64,000 nt of DNA from Pseudomonas sp. DNDY-54 (GTDB lineage: Bacteria > Pseudomonadota > Gammaproteobacteria > Pseudomonadales > Pseudomonadaceae), in NCBI RefSeq assembly GCF_019880365.1, contig NZ_CP082271.1, positions 310,001 through 374,000 on the forward strand, in the 5' to 3' direction. How positions within the stretch are numbered: position 1 is the stretch's first letter; each line of letters opens with the position of its first letter. A program made the position numbers and the translations under genes. The notes below the pieces were generated by a model that did no database searches, was not told where the DNA came from, and saw only the letters and a list, made by a program, of their open reading frames with translations. Shown here piece after piece: positions 33,529 to 42,138 of the stretch.

Positions 33529-34329
33529 ATGCTGCCTTATCCGCAGATAGACCCCGTGGCCGTTTCGTTAGGCCCGCTGCAAATCCACTGGTACGGCCTG
33601 ATGTACCTGATCGGCATCGGCGGCGCTTGGTTTCTGGCCTCGCGCCGGTTGCACCGTTTCGATCCGAGCTGGGACAAGGACAAACTCTCCGATCTGGTGT
33701 TCTGGGTCGCCATGGGCGTCATCGTCGGCGGGCGGCTGGGGTACGTGCTGTTCTATGACCTGGCGTCGTATATCAACGACCCGACGCTGATTTTTCAGGT
33801 CTGGAAAGGCGGCATGTCTTTTCATGGCGGCCTGATTGGAGTGTTGCTGTGCACTTGGATCTTTGCCCGCCGCAACGGCAAGAAATTTTTCGAGCTGATG
33901 GATTTTATCGCCCCCTTCGTGCCGATTGGCCTGGGTGCCGGGCGGATTGGCAACTTCATCAATGCCGAGCTGTGGGGCAAGGCGACAGACGTGCCCTGGG
34001 CGATGGTGTTCCCAACCGATCCCCAACAGCTGGCGCGTCACCCTTCACAGCTCTATCAGTTCGCGCTCGAAGGCGTGGCGCTGTTCGTGATTCTCTGGAT
34101 CTACTCCAGCAAACCGCGGCCGACCATGGCAGTGTCCGGGCTGTTCGCCGTGTGCTACGGCATCTTCCGCTTTATCGTCGAATTCGTCCGTGTGCCGGAC
34201 GCACAGCTGGGTTACCTGGCGTTCGGCTGGCTGACCATGGGGCAAGTGCTCTGCGTGCCGATGGTGCTGATCGGCGCCGGGATGATCGCCTGGGGTTACC
34301 GCCAGGAGCCGGCCAAGGCGCCGGCCTGA
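33529..34329 (+). CDS. lgt: Prolipoprotein diacylglyceryl transferase
   Basis: 266 residues, seven helices. Key motifs are HWYGLMYLIG (N-terminal), GGMSFHGGLIGVLL with the essential His (about 97-110), and GLGAGRIGNFINAELWGK (about 139-156) with the conserved Arg. Attaches a diacylglyceryl group from phosphatidylglycerol to the lipobox Cys of prolipoproteins in the inner membrane. AGGAAACCTGG lies before ATG. Followed by thyA as in many gamma-proteobacteria. Confidence 0.97.
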   Translation: MLPYPQIDPVAVSLGPLQIHWYGLMYLIGIGGAWFLASRRLHRFDPSWDKDKLSDLVFWVAMGVIVGGRLGYVLFYDLASYINDPTLIFQVWKGGMSFHGGLIGVLLCTWIFARRNGKKFFELMDFIAPFVPIGLGAGRIGNFINAELWGKATDVPWAMVFPTDPQQLARHPSQLYQFALEGVALFVILWIYSSKPRPTMAVSGLFAVCYGIFRFIVEFVRVPDAQLGYLAFGWLTMGQVLCVPMVLIGAGMIAWGYRQEPAKAPA

Positions 34330-34433
34330 TCGGACGCCCGGCTGGTCGCCAAGCGCAAGACAAGTCGGGCGTCGGCTCTTACTATTCGCAACATCTTTTT
34401 CACTGCGCTTCGGCGCCCGTTTCGAGCCCATCG

Positions 34434-35228
34434 ATGAAACAGTATCTCGACCTGATGCGCCATGTGCGCGAGCACGGCACCTTCAAAAGCGATCGCACAG
34501 GCACCGGCACCTACAGCGTGTTCGGCCATCAGATGCGCTTCGATTTGGCTGAAGGCTTTCCGCTGGTGACCACCAAGAAATGTCATCTGAAATCCATCAT
34601 TCATGAGCTGCTTTGGTTTCTTCAGGGCGACACAAACATCAAGTACCTGAAAGAAAACGGCGTGCGCATCTGGGACGAGTGGGCGGATGAGAACGGGGAG
34701 TTGGGCCCGGTCTACGGTTACCAATGGCGCAGCTGGCCGGCACCCAATGGTGAGTCCGTCGATCAGATTGCCAACCTGCTGGCGATGATCAAGAAGAACC
34801 CGGACTCACGTCGCTTGATTGTCTCGGCCTGGAATCCGGCGCTGGTCGATCAGATGGCGCTGCCCCCATGCCACGCCTTGTTCCAGTTCTACGTCGCCGA
34901 CGGCAAGCTCAGCTGCCAGTTGTACCAGCGCTCGGCAGATATCTTCCTTGGCGTGCCGTTCAATATTGCGAGCTACGCATTGCTGACGCTGATGATGGCG
35001 CAGGTCTGTGATTTACAGCCCGGTGAGTTCATCTGGAGCGGTGGCGATTGCCACCTCTATGCCAACCATCTCGAACAGGCCGATCTGCAGCTGACCCGCG
35101 AACCGCTGCCTTTGCCGACGATGAAGCTCAACCCGAATGTGAAGGACCTGTTTGCGTTTCGCATAGACGATTTCGAGTTGGTCGGCTACGAAGCCCATCC
35201 GCACATCAAGGCACCTGTGGCGGTCTGA
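34434..35228 (+). CDS. thyA: Thymidylate synthase
   Basis: 264 residues, the standard short form. dUMP to dTMP with methylene-tetrahydrofolate. Motifs: GTGTYSVFGHQMRFDLAEGF (about 23-42), the catalytic Cys in LPPCHALFQFYV (about 144), RSADIFLGVPFNIASYALLT, and the C-terminus HIKAPVAV. Start ATG 34434; the frame stays open far upstream through lgt in another frame, which is a shadow. Lies in the lgt-thyA pair order. Confidence 0.97.
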   Translation: MKQYLDLMRHVREHGTFKSDRTGTGTYSVFGHQMRFDLAEGFPLVTTKKCHLKSIIHELLWFLQGDTNIKYLKENGVRIWDEWADENGELGPVYGYQWRSWPAPNGESVDQIANLLAMIKKNPDSRRLIVSAWNPALVDQMALPPCHALFQFYVADGKLSCQLYQRSADIFLGVPFNIASYALLTLMMAQVCDLQPGEFIWSGGDCHLYANHLEQADLQLTREPLPLPTMKLNPNVKDLFAFRIDDFELVGYEAHPHIKAPVAV

Positions 35229-35319
35229 TTGGACATTGGTCTGGTTTGCCGCAACGGTTAGTCTGTCCGTCACATTTGCCGTATAGACTCGACCGCTCAG
35301 GGATTTTGAGGGTCGTGTC

Positions 35320-36090
35320 ATGCGCAGGGTGGTGTTCAATCAGAAGGGTGGGGTCGGCAAAACCAGCATTGCCTGCAATCTCGCCGCGGTCAGTGCCGCT
35401 CAGGGCTACCGCACGCTGTTGGTCGACCTTGATGCTCAGGCCAACGCTAGCCAATACCTCACCGGTTTCTGCGGTGAAGACTTGCCTACCGGCATGGCTG
35501 ACTATTTCAAGCAAGTCCTGAGCGGTGGTCCGGCTGGCAAAAAAGCGCGACCGCCCATCACGGAAACGCCGTTCGAGAACCTGCACCTGATCGGCGCGAC
35601 TGCAGAGCTGGCCGACTTGCAGCCCAAGCTGGAAGCCAAGCACAAGATCACCAAGCTGCGAAAGCTGCTGATCACCCTGTCCGAAGAGTACGAGCGGATC
35701 TACATCGATCCCCCGCCGGCGCTGAATTTTTTCACCCTGTCGGCGTTGATCGCGGCAGACCGTTGCCTGATCCCTTTCGATTGCGACAGTTTTTCCCGTC
35801 AGGCGCTGTATGGCCTGTTCGATGAAATCGAGGAGCTGAAAGAAGACCATAACGACGCGCTCGTGGTGGAAGGCATCATCGTGAATCAGTTCCAGCCACG
35901 CGCCGCTTTGCCGCAACAGATGATCGATGAGCTGCGGGCCGAGGGCCTGCCGGTGCTGCCGGTGCATCTGATGAGCTCGGTGCGCATGCGCGAATCACAT
36001 CAGGCGTGCATGCCGCTGATTCACTTCGATCCGCGACATAAGCTCAGCCAGCAATACGTCGAGCTACACAGCTGCCTTGAGGACGGCTGA
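35320..36090 (+). CDS. Orphan ParA-family ATPase
   Basis: 256 residues. Deviant Walker A FNQKGGVGKTS (7-16, Lys9 and Lys14), Walker A' LLVDLDAQANASQYLTG (about 34-50), YIDPPPALNFFTLSALIAAD for Walker B. ParA/MinD-type ATPases position DNA, chemosensory arrays or flagella; with no parB or partner next to it, its cargo is unknown. It follows thyA and ends directly against the stop of livM on the other strand with no bases in between. Confidence 0.9.
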   Translation: MRRVVFNQKGGVGKTSIACNLAAVSAAQGYRTLLVDLDAQANASQYLTGFCGEDLPTGMADYFKQVLSGGPAGKKARPPITETPFENLHLIGATAELADLQPKLEAKHKITKLRKLLITLSEEYERIYIDPPPALNFFTLSALIAADRCLIPFDCDSFSRQALYGLFDEIEELKEDHNDALVVEGIIVNQFQPRAALPQQMIDELRAEGLPVLPVHLMSSVRMRESHQACMPLIHFDPRHKLSQQYVELHSCLEDG

Positions 36091-37080
36091 TCAGTCTTTG
36101 CGTGACCGTTGGATGCGATGACCGAGGCGCGACGCGTAGAGCTCGCCAATGATGCCGCGACGGAAAATCAGCACGCACACCATGAAGATGATGCCGGTAA
36201 CGAGCGTGACAGGCAGCTCGGATGTCGCGAAGTAGTTGCCAAGGCTGGTCACCAGCGCCGCGCCGAACACAGGCCCCACCAGCGTGCCGATACCGCCGAG
36301 CAGCGTCATCAGCACCACCTCGCCGGACATCTGCCAGCTGACATCGGTCAGCGTGGCAAACTGGAACACCAGCGCTTTCATGCCCCCAGCCAACCCGGCC
36401 AGCGCGGCCGACATGACGAAGGCGCCCAGCTTGTAGCGCGACACCGTATAGCCGAGTGAGATGGCGCGGTTTTCGTTTTCGCGGATCGACTTGAGGATCA
36501 TGCCGAACGGGGAATTGATGATTCGCCAGATGGCCAGCATCCCGAGCAGAAACACCGCCAGCACGAAGAAGTACATGTTCAGAGGCTCCTTCAGGTCGAT
36601 CAGGCCGAACAGGTGGCCACGAGGGATGCCCTGGATGCCGTCTTCGCCGTGCGTGAATGGCGCTTGCAGGCAAAAGAAGAAGAACATCTGCGACAGCGCC
36701 AGGGTGATCATCGTCGAGTAGATGCCCTGCCGTCGGATCGCCAGAAAGCCAATCACCAGCCCAAGCAGGGCGGCGCCAATCACGCCAACCAGAACGCCCA
36801 GTTCGGGTGTCAGGCCCCATTCCTTCACCGCGTGGGCGGTGAAATACGCGGCGCCGCCGAAGAACGCCGCATGGCCAAAGGAAAGAATGCCGGTGTAGCC
36901 CAGCAACAGGTTGAAGGCGCAGGCGAAGAGCGCAAAGCACATCACCTTCATCAGGAACACCGGATAGAAGTACAGCGGCGCCAGAACGAGCGCTGCTATG
37001 CCGATGAAGATCAGGATGGTCTCGGTATTCCAACCCTTTCGCGTTGCAGAAGCTGCGGTCGTTTGCTGCATCTCAGGCAT
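36091..37080 (-). CDS. livM: ABC importer permease, LivM type
   Basis: 329 residues, last gene of the five-gene importer. Typical LivM sequence: LLGYTGILSFGHAAFFGGAA (about 55-75), then YSTMITLALSQMFFF and SPFGMILKSIRENENRAISLGY, the cytoplasmic loop that contacts the ATPases. C-terminal RHGIIGELYASRLG-type end (RRGIIGELYASRLG). It overlaps livH by 8 bases. Inner membrane, pairs with LivH. Confidence 0.92.
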   Translation of the reverse strand: MPEMQQTTAASATRKGWNTETILIFIGIAALVLAPLYFYPVFLMKVMCFALFACAFNLLLGYTGILSFGHAAFFGGAAYFTAHAVKEWGLTPELGVLVGVIGAALLGLVIGFLAIRRQGIYSTMITLALSQMFFFFCLQAPFTHGEDGIQGIPRGHLFGLIDLKEPLNMYFFVLAVFLLGMLAIWRIINSPFGMILKSIRENENRAISLGYTVSRYKLGAFVMSAALAGLAGGMKALVFQFATLTDVSWQMSGEVVLMTLLGGIGTLVGPVFGAALVTSLGNYFATSELPVTLVTGIIFMVCVLIFRRGIIGELYASRLGHRIQRSRKD

Positions 37081-37960
37081 CCCTTCCCATCAGGCCCGCT
37101 GGACGCACGAGCAGCACGATTGCCATGACCACGAAGATCACGATGTTAGAGGCTTCGGGGTAGAACACCTTGGTAAGCCCTTCAAGAATGCCGAGCATGT
37201 AGCCGGTGATGATCGCGCCGAGGATCGAGCCCATGCCGCCGACTACCACCACGGCAAACACTACGATGATCAGATTCGAGCCCATCAAAGGGCTGACCTG
37301 ATAGATCGGCGCGGCAAGAATGCCGGCGAATCCCGCCAGTCCGGCGCCGAGCCCGTAGGTGAAGGTCAAAAGCAGCGGCACGTTGATGCCGAAAGTGCGC
37401 ACCAGCGTGGGGTTTTCCGTTGCGGCGCGTAGGTAGGAGCCGAGCTTGGTCTTCTCGATCAAAAGCCAGGTGCCCAGGCAGATCAGCAGGGACGCCAGTA
37501 CGACCCAGGCGCGGTATTTGGGCAAAAACATGAACCCGAGGTTGTAGCCACCCGAAAGCAGGCTCGGCACCGCATAGGGCTGGCCTGAGGAGCCGTAGTA
37601 GTAGCGGAACGCACCTTCCAGCGCGAGCGCCAGACCAAAGGTGAAGAGCAGTCCGTAGAGGTGATCCAGGTTATACAGCCGCGACAGCGCCAGCCGCTCA
37701 ACGGCTGCGCCGGCCAGACCAACAATTAGGGGTGCAAGGATCAGCGCCGGCCAGTAGCCGATGCCCAAGACGGCCAGCAGCAGATAGCCGGCAAAGGCGC
37801 CCATCATGTACTGCGCGCCGTGGGCGAAATTGATGACCTTCAGCAGGCCAAAGATGATCGCCAGGCCGAGGCTGAGCATGGCGTAGAACGAGCCGTTGAT
37901 CAGACCTATCAGCAGCTGGCCGAGAAAGGCCTGAATGGGTACGCCGAAGATCTCCGTCAT
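37073..37960 (-). CDS. livH: ABC importer permease, LivH type
   Basis: 295 residues with the LivH signature GLINGSFYAMLSLGLAIIFG (about 18-37) and KVINFAHGAQYMMGAFAGYL, the loop RAATENPTLVRTFGINVPLL, and LDHLYGLLFTFGLALALEGA. Second membrane subunit; overlaps livF by one base and livM by eight. Confidence 0.92.
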   Translation of the reverse strand: MTEIFGVPIQAFLGQLLIGLINGSFYAMLSLGLAIIFGLLKVINFAHGAQYMMGAFAGYLLLAVLGIGYWPALILAPLIVGLAGAAVERLALSRLYNLDHLYGLLFTFGLALALEGAFRYYYGSSGQPYAVPSLLSGGYNLGFMFLPKYRAWVVLASLLICLGTWLLIEKTKLGSYLRAATENPTLVRTFGINVPLLLTFTYGLGAGLAGFAGILAAPIYQVSPLMGSNLIIVVFAVVVVGGMGSILGAIITGYMLGILEGLTKVFYPEASNIVIFVVMAIVLLVRPAGLMGRDA

Positions 37961-38670
37961 CAGACCCCCAGGGTTTCGTTGAGTAAGGACATGCGGCTTG
38001 GCAACTCGTCCACGTGGAAGCTTTCGACGATCTTGCCGTGATCGACGAGATAGAAACGGTCGGCCACTTTGCTGGCGAAACGGAAGTTCTGCTCGACCAG
38101 CAGGATGGTCATGCCGCGCTGCTTGAGCGTGAGCAAGACATCGCCAATCCGTTGGACGATGACCGGTGCCAGGCCTTCCGTGGGTTCGTCCAGCAACAGC
38201 AATTTCGCCCCGGTTCGCAGGATGCGCGCGATGGCGAGCATCTGTTGCTCGCCCCCGGAGAGCTTGGTGCCGGCGCTGTTGCGCCGTTCCTTGAGGTTGG
38301 GAAATAGCGCGTAGATGTCGGCGGTGGACATGCCACCTTTGGCGATCACGGGGGGCAGGTTAAGGTTCTCGTCAACGGTCAGGGTGGCGAAGATCCCCCG
38401 TTCCTCCGGCACGAAACCGATTCCGGTGTGGGCGGCGCGATGCAGGGGGACGCGCATCATGTCGTGCCCGTCGAAATGAATGGTTCCGGTGCGCTTGCGA
38501 ATGATGCCCATGATCGAGCGCAGTGCAGTGGTCTTGCCGACGCCGTTGCGGCCTAGCAGCGTTACGGTTTCGCCCTGATGTACATCCAGATCGATGCCGT
38601 GCAGCGCATGGCTTTCGCCGTACCAGGCGTTCAGCTCACGCACGCTCAGCAGGGGGGTCACATCATTCAT
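37960..38670 (-). CDS. livF: ABC importer ATPase, LivF type
   Basis: 236 residues, one ABC domain: Walker A LLGRNGVGKTTALRSIMG (about 37-54), Q-loop, signature LSGGEQQMLAIARIL (about 138-152), Walker B LLLLDEPTEGLAP (about 158-170) and an H-motif region (TILLVEQNFRFA with Q-N). LivF-type C-terminus with VDELPSRMSLLNETLGV. Overlaps livG by 8 bases. Confidence 0.93.
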   Translation of the reverse strand: MNDVTPLLSVRELNAWYGESHALHGIDLDVHQGETVTLLGRNGVGKTTALRSIMGIIRKRTGTIHFDGHDMMRVPLHRAAHTGIGFVPEERGIFATLTVDENLNLPPVIAKGGMSTADIYALFPNLKERRNSAGTKLSGGEQQMLAIARILRTGAKLLLLDEPTEGLAPVIVQRIGDVLLTLKQRGMTILLVEQNFRFASKVADRFYLVDHGKIVESFHVDELPSRMSLLNETLGV

Positions 38671-39475
38671 CGTCAGTCCCCATGTACGCTTCTCGCACCC
38701 GTGGATCCTGGCTGACGCTGCTGTAATCGCCGGAGGTGAGGATCTCGCCGCGCTGCAGTACGGTTACCTGATGACAGAGGTCAGCAACGACCTTCAGGTT
38801 GTGCTCGACCATCAGCACCGCCCGGCTGCGAGCCACCTCGCGAATCAGGTCGGAGACAATGTGCACATCCTCGTGGCCCATCCCGGCCATGGGCTCATCG
38901 AGCAATAGCACTTTCGGCTCGAGCGCCAGTGTGGTGGCTATTTCCAGTACCCGTTTGCGGCCGTAGGAAAGATCCGCAGCCGGACTGTTACAGGCATCTT
39001 GCAGCCCAACCGACTCGATCAGCGCCATGGCCCGGTCATTCAATCGGTTCAGCGAGCGTAGCGGCAGCCAGAACTGTGTCGCCAACCCGCCCGGCCGTTG
39101 TAACGCCACGCGAACGTTTTCCAGCACGCTGAGATGCGGAAACACCGCGGAAATCTGAAACGACCGCACCAGCCCCATGCGCGCGACCTTAGCGGGATCG
39201 GTACGGGTGATGTCCTGATCGAGCAGCCGAATGCTGCCACTGGTGGGTTGCAGAAACTTCGTCAGCAGGTTGAACACCGTTGTTTTGCCTGCGCCGTTGG
39301 GGCCGATCAGCGCATGGACCTGAGCGTGGTGTACGTCCAGGTCCACGTTGTTGACCGCAACGAACCCACCGAACTCACGGCGCAACCCGCGCGCCGAGAG
39401 CACGACGCGCGGTTGGGCACCGGCGGCCGGGGAGGCTGTGGCTTCTCCGGCTGTGCGACTACGCGTGGTCGCCAT
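38663..39475 (-). CDS. livG: ABC importer ATPase, LivG type
   Basis: 270 residues with a 25-residue N-terminal tail rich in Ala/Thr before the ABC domain. Walker A ALIGPNGAGKTTVFNLLTKF (about 55-75), signature region DLSYGRKRVLEIATTLALEP, Walker B VLLLDEPMAGMGHEDVHIV, and EHNLKVVADLCHQVTVLQRG near the end. The signature is the LivG-type SYGRKR rather than the usual LSGGQ. Two bases separate it from livK. Confidence 0.93.
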   Translation of the reverse strand: MATTRSRTAGEATASPAAGAQPRVVLSARGLRREFGGFVAVNNVDLDVHHAQVHALIGPNGAGKTTVFNLLTKFLQPTSGSIRLLDQDITRTDPAKVARMGLVRSFQISAVFPHLSVLENVRVALQRPGGLATQFWLPLRSLNRLNDRAMALIESVGLQDACNSPAADLSYGRKRVLEIATTLALEPKVLLLDEPMAGMGHEDVHIVSDLIREVARSRAVLMVEHNLKVVADLCHQVTVLQRGEILTSGDYSSVSQDPRVREAYMGTDDE

Positions 39476-39477
39476 GC

Positions 39478-40689
39478 TTATTGCGTGGCCAGATCGCAGC
39501 CGCTCTCGGCGGGCTTGATGTAAGCCTCATCGCCCGGCACGGTCGCGAGCACCTTGTAGTAGTCCCAGGGTTTTTCGCTCTCGTCCGGCTTTTTCACCTC
39601 CATCAGGTACACGTCACTGATCAGCCGACCATTGGCGCCAACGGTGGCATTGCGTGCGAACAGGTCGTTGACGGGCATTTCATGCATGGCTTTGGCGACT
39701 GCTTCGGTTGCGTCTGTTCCGGTCTTGTCGATGGCCTTCAGGTACTGCATCACACCGGAGTAGGTGCCGGCGTGGACCATGTTGGGCATGCGCCCGGTGC
39801 GCTCGAAGAAGCGCTGCGCGAACTCGCGGGACTGGTCATCGCGGTCCCAGTAGAAACTTTCGGTCAGGGTCAGGCCCTGCGCCGCTTCCAGACCCAGGCC
39901 GTGCACTTCCGACAGGGTGAAAAGCAACGCTGCCAGTCGTTGGCCGCTGGCGACAATGCCGAACTCCGCGGCCTGCTTGATGGCGTTGGCGGTGTCCAGC
40001 CCGGCATTGGCCAGGCCGATGACTTCAGCGCCGGAGGATTGCGCCTGCAACAGAAAAGAGGAGTAGTCATTGGTTGCCAGTGGATGGCGCACCGAGCCCT
40101 TGACCTCGCCACCGTTGGCTTCGACGAAGGTGCTGGTCTGCTCCTCCAATGAATAGCCGAAGGCATAATCGGCGGTCAGGAAATACCAGCTTTTGCCGCC
40201 TTGAGAGACCAGCGCGCCGCCCGTGCCGACCGCCAATGCATGGGTGTCATACGCCCAATGAAAGCCATACGGCGAGCACTGCTTGCCCGTCAGCTCTGTC
40301 GTCGCGGCGCCGGTCACCAGGTTGATCTTCTTCTTTTCCTTGGAAATGCCCTGCACTGCCAGGGCAACCGAGGACGTGGTCAGCTCCATGATCGAGTCGA
40401 CCTGCTCACGGTCGTACCACTGGCGAGAGATATTCGAGGCGATGTCGGGCTTGTTCTGGTGGTCGGCCGTGACAATCTCGATCGGTGCGCCTTGAACCTT
40501 GCCGCCGAAATCCTCAGCAGCCATTTTCGCCGCCTCGTAGGACCACTTTCCGCCGAAGTCGGCGTAGACCCCTGACTGATCATTGAGAATGCCGATCTTC
40601 ACCTTGCCGTCGGAAATCTCCGCCGCTGCGGCGGGCAGCGCAGCCGCCGCGCTCAAGGTTGCCGTTGCTAATGCCAGAAGCTTCATCAT
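39478..40689 (-). CDS. ABC importer periplasmic binding protein, LivK-like
   Basis: 403 residues: signal peptide (MMKLLALATATLSAAAALPAAAA, about 23) and a periplasmic binding protein type-1 fold (KVKIGILNDQSGVYADFGG, KINLVTGAATTELTGKQCSP, YFLTADYAFGYSLEEQTSTF). The sequence differs clearly from the Leu/Ile/Val proteins of enteric bacteria; binding proteins of this subgroup may take aromatic acids, amides or other carboxylates. GGAG is 7 bases ahead of the first ATG. It is the first gene of the operon, so the promoter lies in 40690-41158. Confidence 0.88.
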   Translation of the reverse strand: MMKLLALATATLSAAAALPAAAAEISDGKVKIGILNDQSGVYADFGGKWSYEAAKMAAEDFGGKVQGAPIEIVTADHQNKPDIASNISRQWYDREQVDSIMELTTSSVALAVQGISKEKKKINLVTGAATTELTGKQCSPYGFHWAYDTHALAVGTGGALVSQGGKSWYFLTADYAFGYSLEEQTSTFVEANGGEVKGSVRHPLATNDYSSFLLQAQSSGAEVIGLANAGLDTANAIKQAAEFGIVASGQRLAALLFTLSEVHGLGLEAAQGLTLTESFYWDRDDQSREFAQRFFERTGRMPNMVHAGTYSGVMQYLKAIDKTGTDATEAVAKAMHEMPVNDLFARNATVGANGRLISDVYLMEVKKPDESEKPWDYYKVLATVPGDEAYIKPAESGCDLATQ

Positions 40690-41158
40690 CGCCTATCTCC
40701 TTGGGGAATGAGCGCGTGCAGAGCGGCGTTTGCCGGCTGCCACGCATTGAGCCGTTCGGTAGTGGGTGGGGCGTGGGTTAGGGCGGGCAGCACGCATCGA
40801 ACGCGACACGCTTGGTGCGCGATGAGGCGGTACTGCGAGGAATCGGGAGAGAGCGGTCGAGCCGACAATGCAATCGGGCGGCGCTAAATGGGTGGTTGCT
40901 TTGAAAAGACTGGGGCCGCCGCGCTGAACGGGCACGGACAGTCGATGGGCGTCCGACGCTACGAATGGTGCTCGACCTGACATGGGTTTCTTCTAATTAT
41001 TGTTTTGTAGAACTAAACGTAGCAGGGGATCAGGCAGACGCAACTGCGCCGCTGCGATGAGCATGTTGTGCACCGGCAGGCCATCGTTGCCGGGCCGCTT
41101 GAACGGCCCGCGCTAGCCGCAACGGGAGACGAGCGGCGCTAAATCCAAAGGCGCCGTT
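40690..41158. other. 469-bp gap with the liv promoter and usp end
   Basis: No gene. Low-scoring frames on the minus strand (40693-40983) have poor codon use. An AT-rich patch at about 40988-41030 is the likely promoter zone for livK. A GGGCCG/CGGCCC hairpin with a six-base loop at about 41093-41110 lies past the universal stress gene, without a T-run. Confidence 0.5.
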
Positions 41159-41953
41159 CTACCGGGCGACGAGGATGTCGCAGGGTGGCTGGTCGAGGTA
41201 TTGCCGGGTCAGGCTGCCCAGCAGTGCGTTGCTGATTTCCCCACGGCTGTGGCTGCCGAGTGCGAGGAGTTGCGGCTCGACCGCCGCGATTGCCGACTCG
41301 AGACAGTTGCTGCGCTCACCGAACCGAAAGCTCGAGTGGAGCCGATTGCCCGTCTCGTCCAAGTCAGCGTGCAGGTCGGCGACCAGTTGATCGAACAGCT
41401 CCCGCTGCAGTGCCAGCTCGGGCTCGTCGGGCTGCTGGAGTTCAGAGACCTCGTGGATAGTCAGTGCGGTCAGCTTGCCCTGTGCAGGCAGTAGCTGCCA
41501 GGCGGCTTTCAGCGCACGGCTGGCGCACCCTGAATAATCCAGCGCGGCCAGCACGTGTGCATACGGTGCTATCGGAGCGACCGCAAGCAGCAGCGGCGCA
41601 GGGCAGCGCTGCAGCACTTGTTCGAGCGTGGTGCCGGCGAATCCTTGAGACGATTGCCGGTGATGCCGACCCATGATCACCAGGTCGGCTTCCAGGCCGG
41701 CCGCTTGTGTGAGGATTTCCTCTGCAGCGCGGCCCTGTCGAAACCAGGGTTGCATCTGGTGGAGCTGATAGCGGTCCAGTGCCGTCTGCAGCCAGGAGCG
41801 GGCGTGCCGTTCGTCGGCATCCTTCGAGCGTTCGTCCAACACGTGCATAAGGCTCAGACGTGCGCCGGTCTGCGCCGCCAACTGTGCTGCACGACCCAAT
41901 GCCAGATCGGCTTCAGGGCTGAGATCATGGGCGATGAGTATGTGCTGGACCAT
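41159..41953 (-). CDS. Tandem universal stress protein
   Basis: 264 residues made of two Usp domains: 1-140 (VQHILIAHDLSPEADLALGR, MGRHHRQSSQGFAGTTLEQV) and 150-264 (HVLAALDYSGCASRALKAAW, GSHSRGEISNALLGSLTRQY). The second carries the full ATP-binding pattern Gly-x-x-x-x-Gly with nine residues to Gly-Ser; the first is a variant with QSSQGF in that place. Start ATG 41953 has GGGAGG 5 bases upstream. Cytoplasmic; function in stress survival inferred from family. Confidence 0.9.
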   Translation of the reverse strand: MVQHILIAHDLSPEADLALGRAAQLAAQTGARLSLMHVLDERSKDADERHARSWLQTALDRYQLHQMQPWFRQGRAAEEILTQAAGLEADLVIMGRHHRQSSQGFAGTTLEQVLQRCPAPLLLAVAPIAPYAHVLAALDYSGCASRALKAAWQLLPAQGKLTALTIHEVSELQQPDEPELALQRELFDQLVADLHADLDETGNRLHSSFRFGERSNCLESAIAAVEPQLLALGSHSRGEISNALLGSLTRQYLDQPPCDILVAR

Positions 41954-42138
41954 GAAAGCCTCCCGGTTACTTGAGCGATAGGCGGCCAGTATGCCGCGCA
42001 TCGCCAGATACTGTCCTGATCGCCATCAGTCCCGTGGCGCTCGACTGTAACCGGCGTAATGCGCGCGCGTTGACCCGGAGTGCTTTTTTCGCTGGGCCGC
42101 TAACGCTATGCTGGCGGCCATTCAAGCAGGAGCGAGTG

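Noticed and set aside
40693..40983. A 96-codon minus-strand frame upstream of livK
   Set aside because: Arg/Ser/Pro-rich noise typical of GC-rich intergenic DNA, with no start signal.
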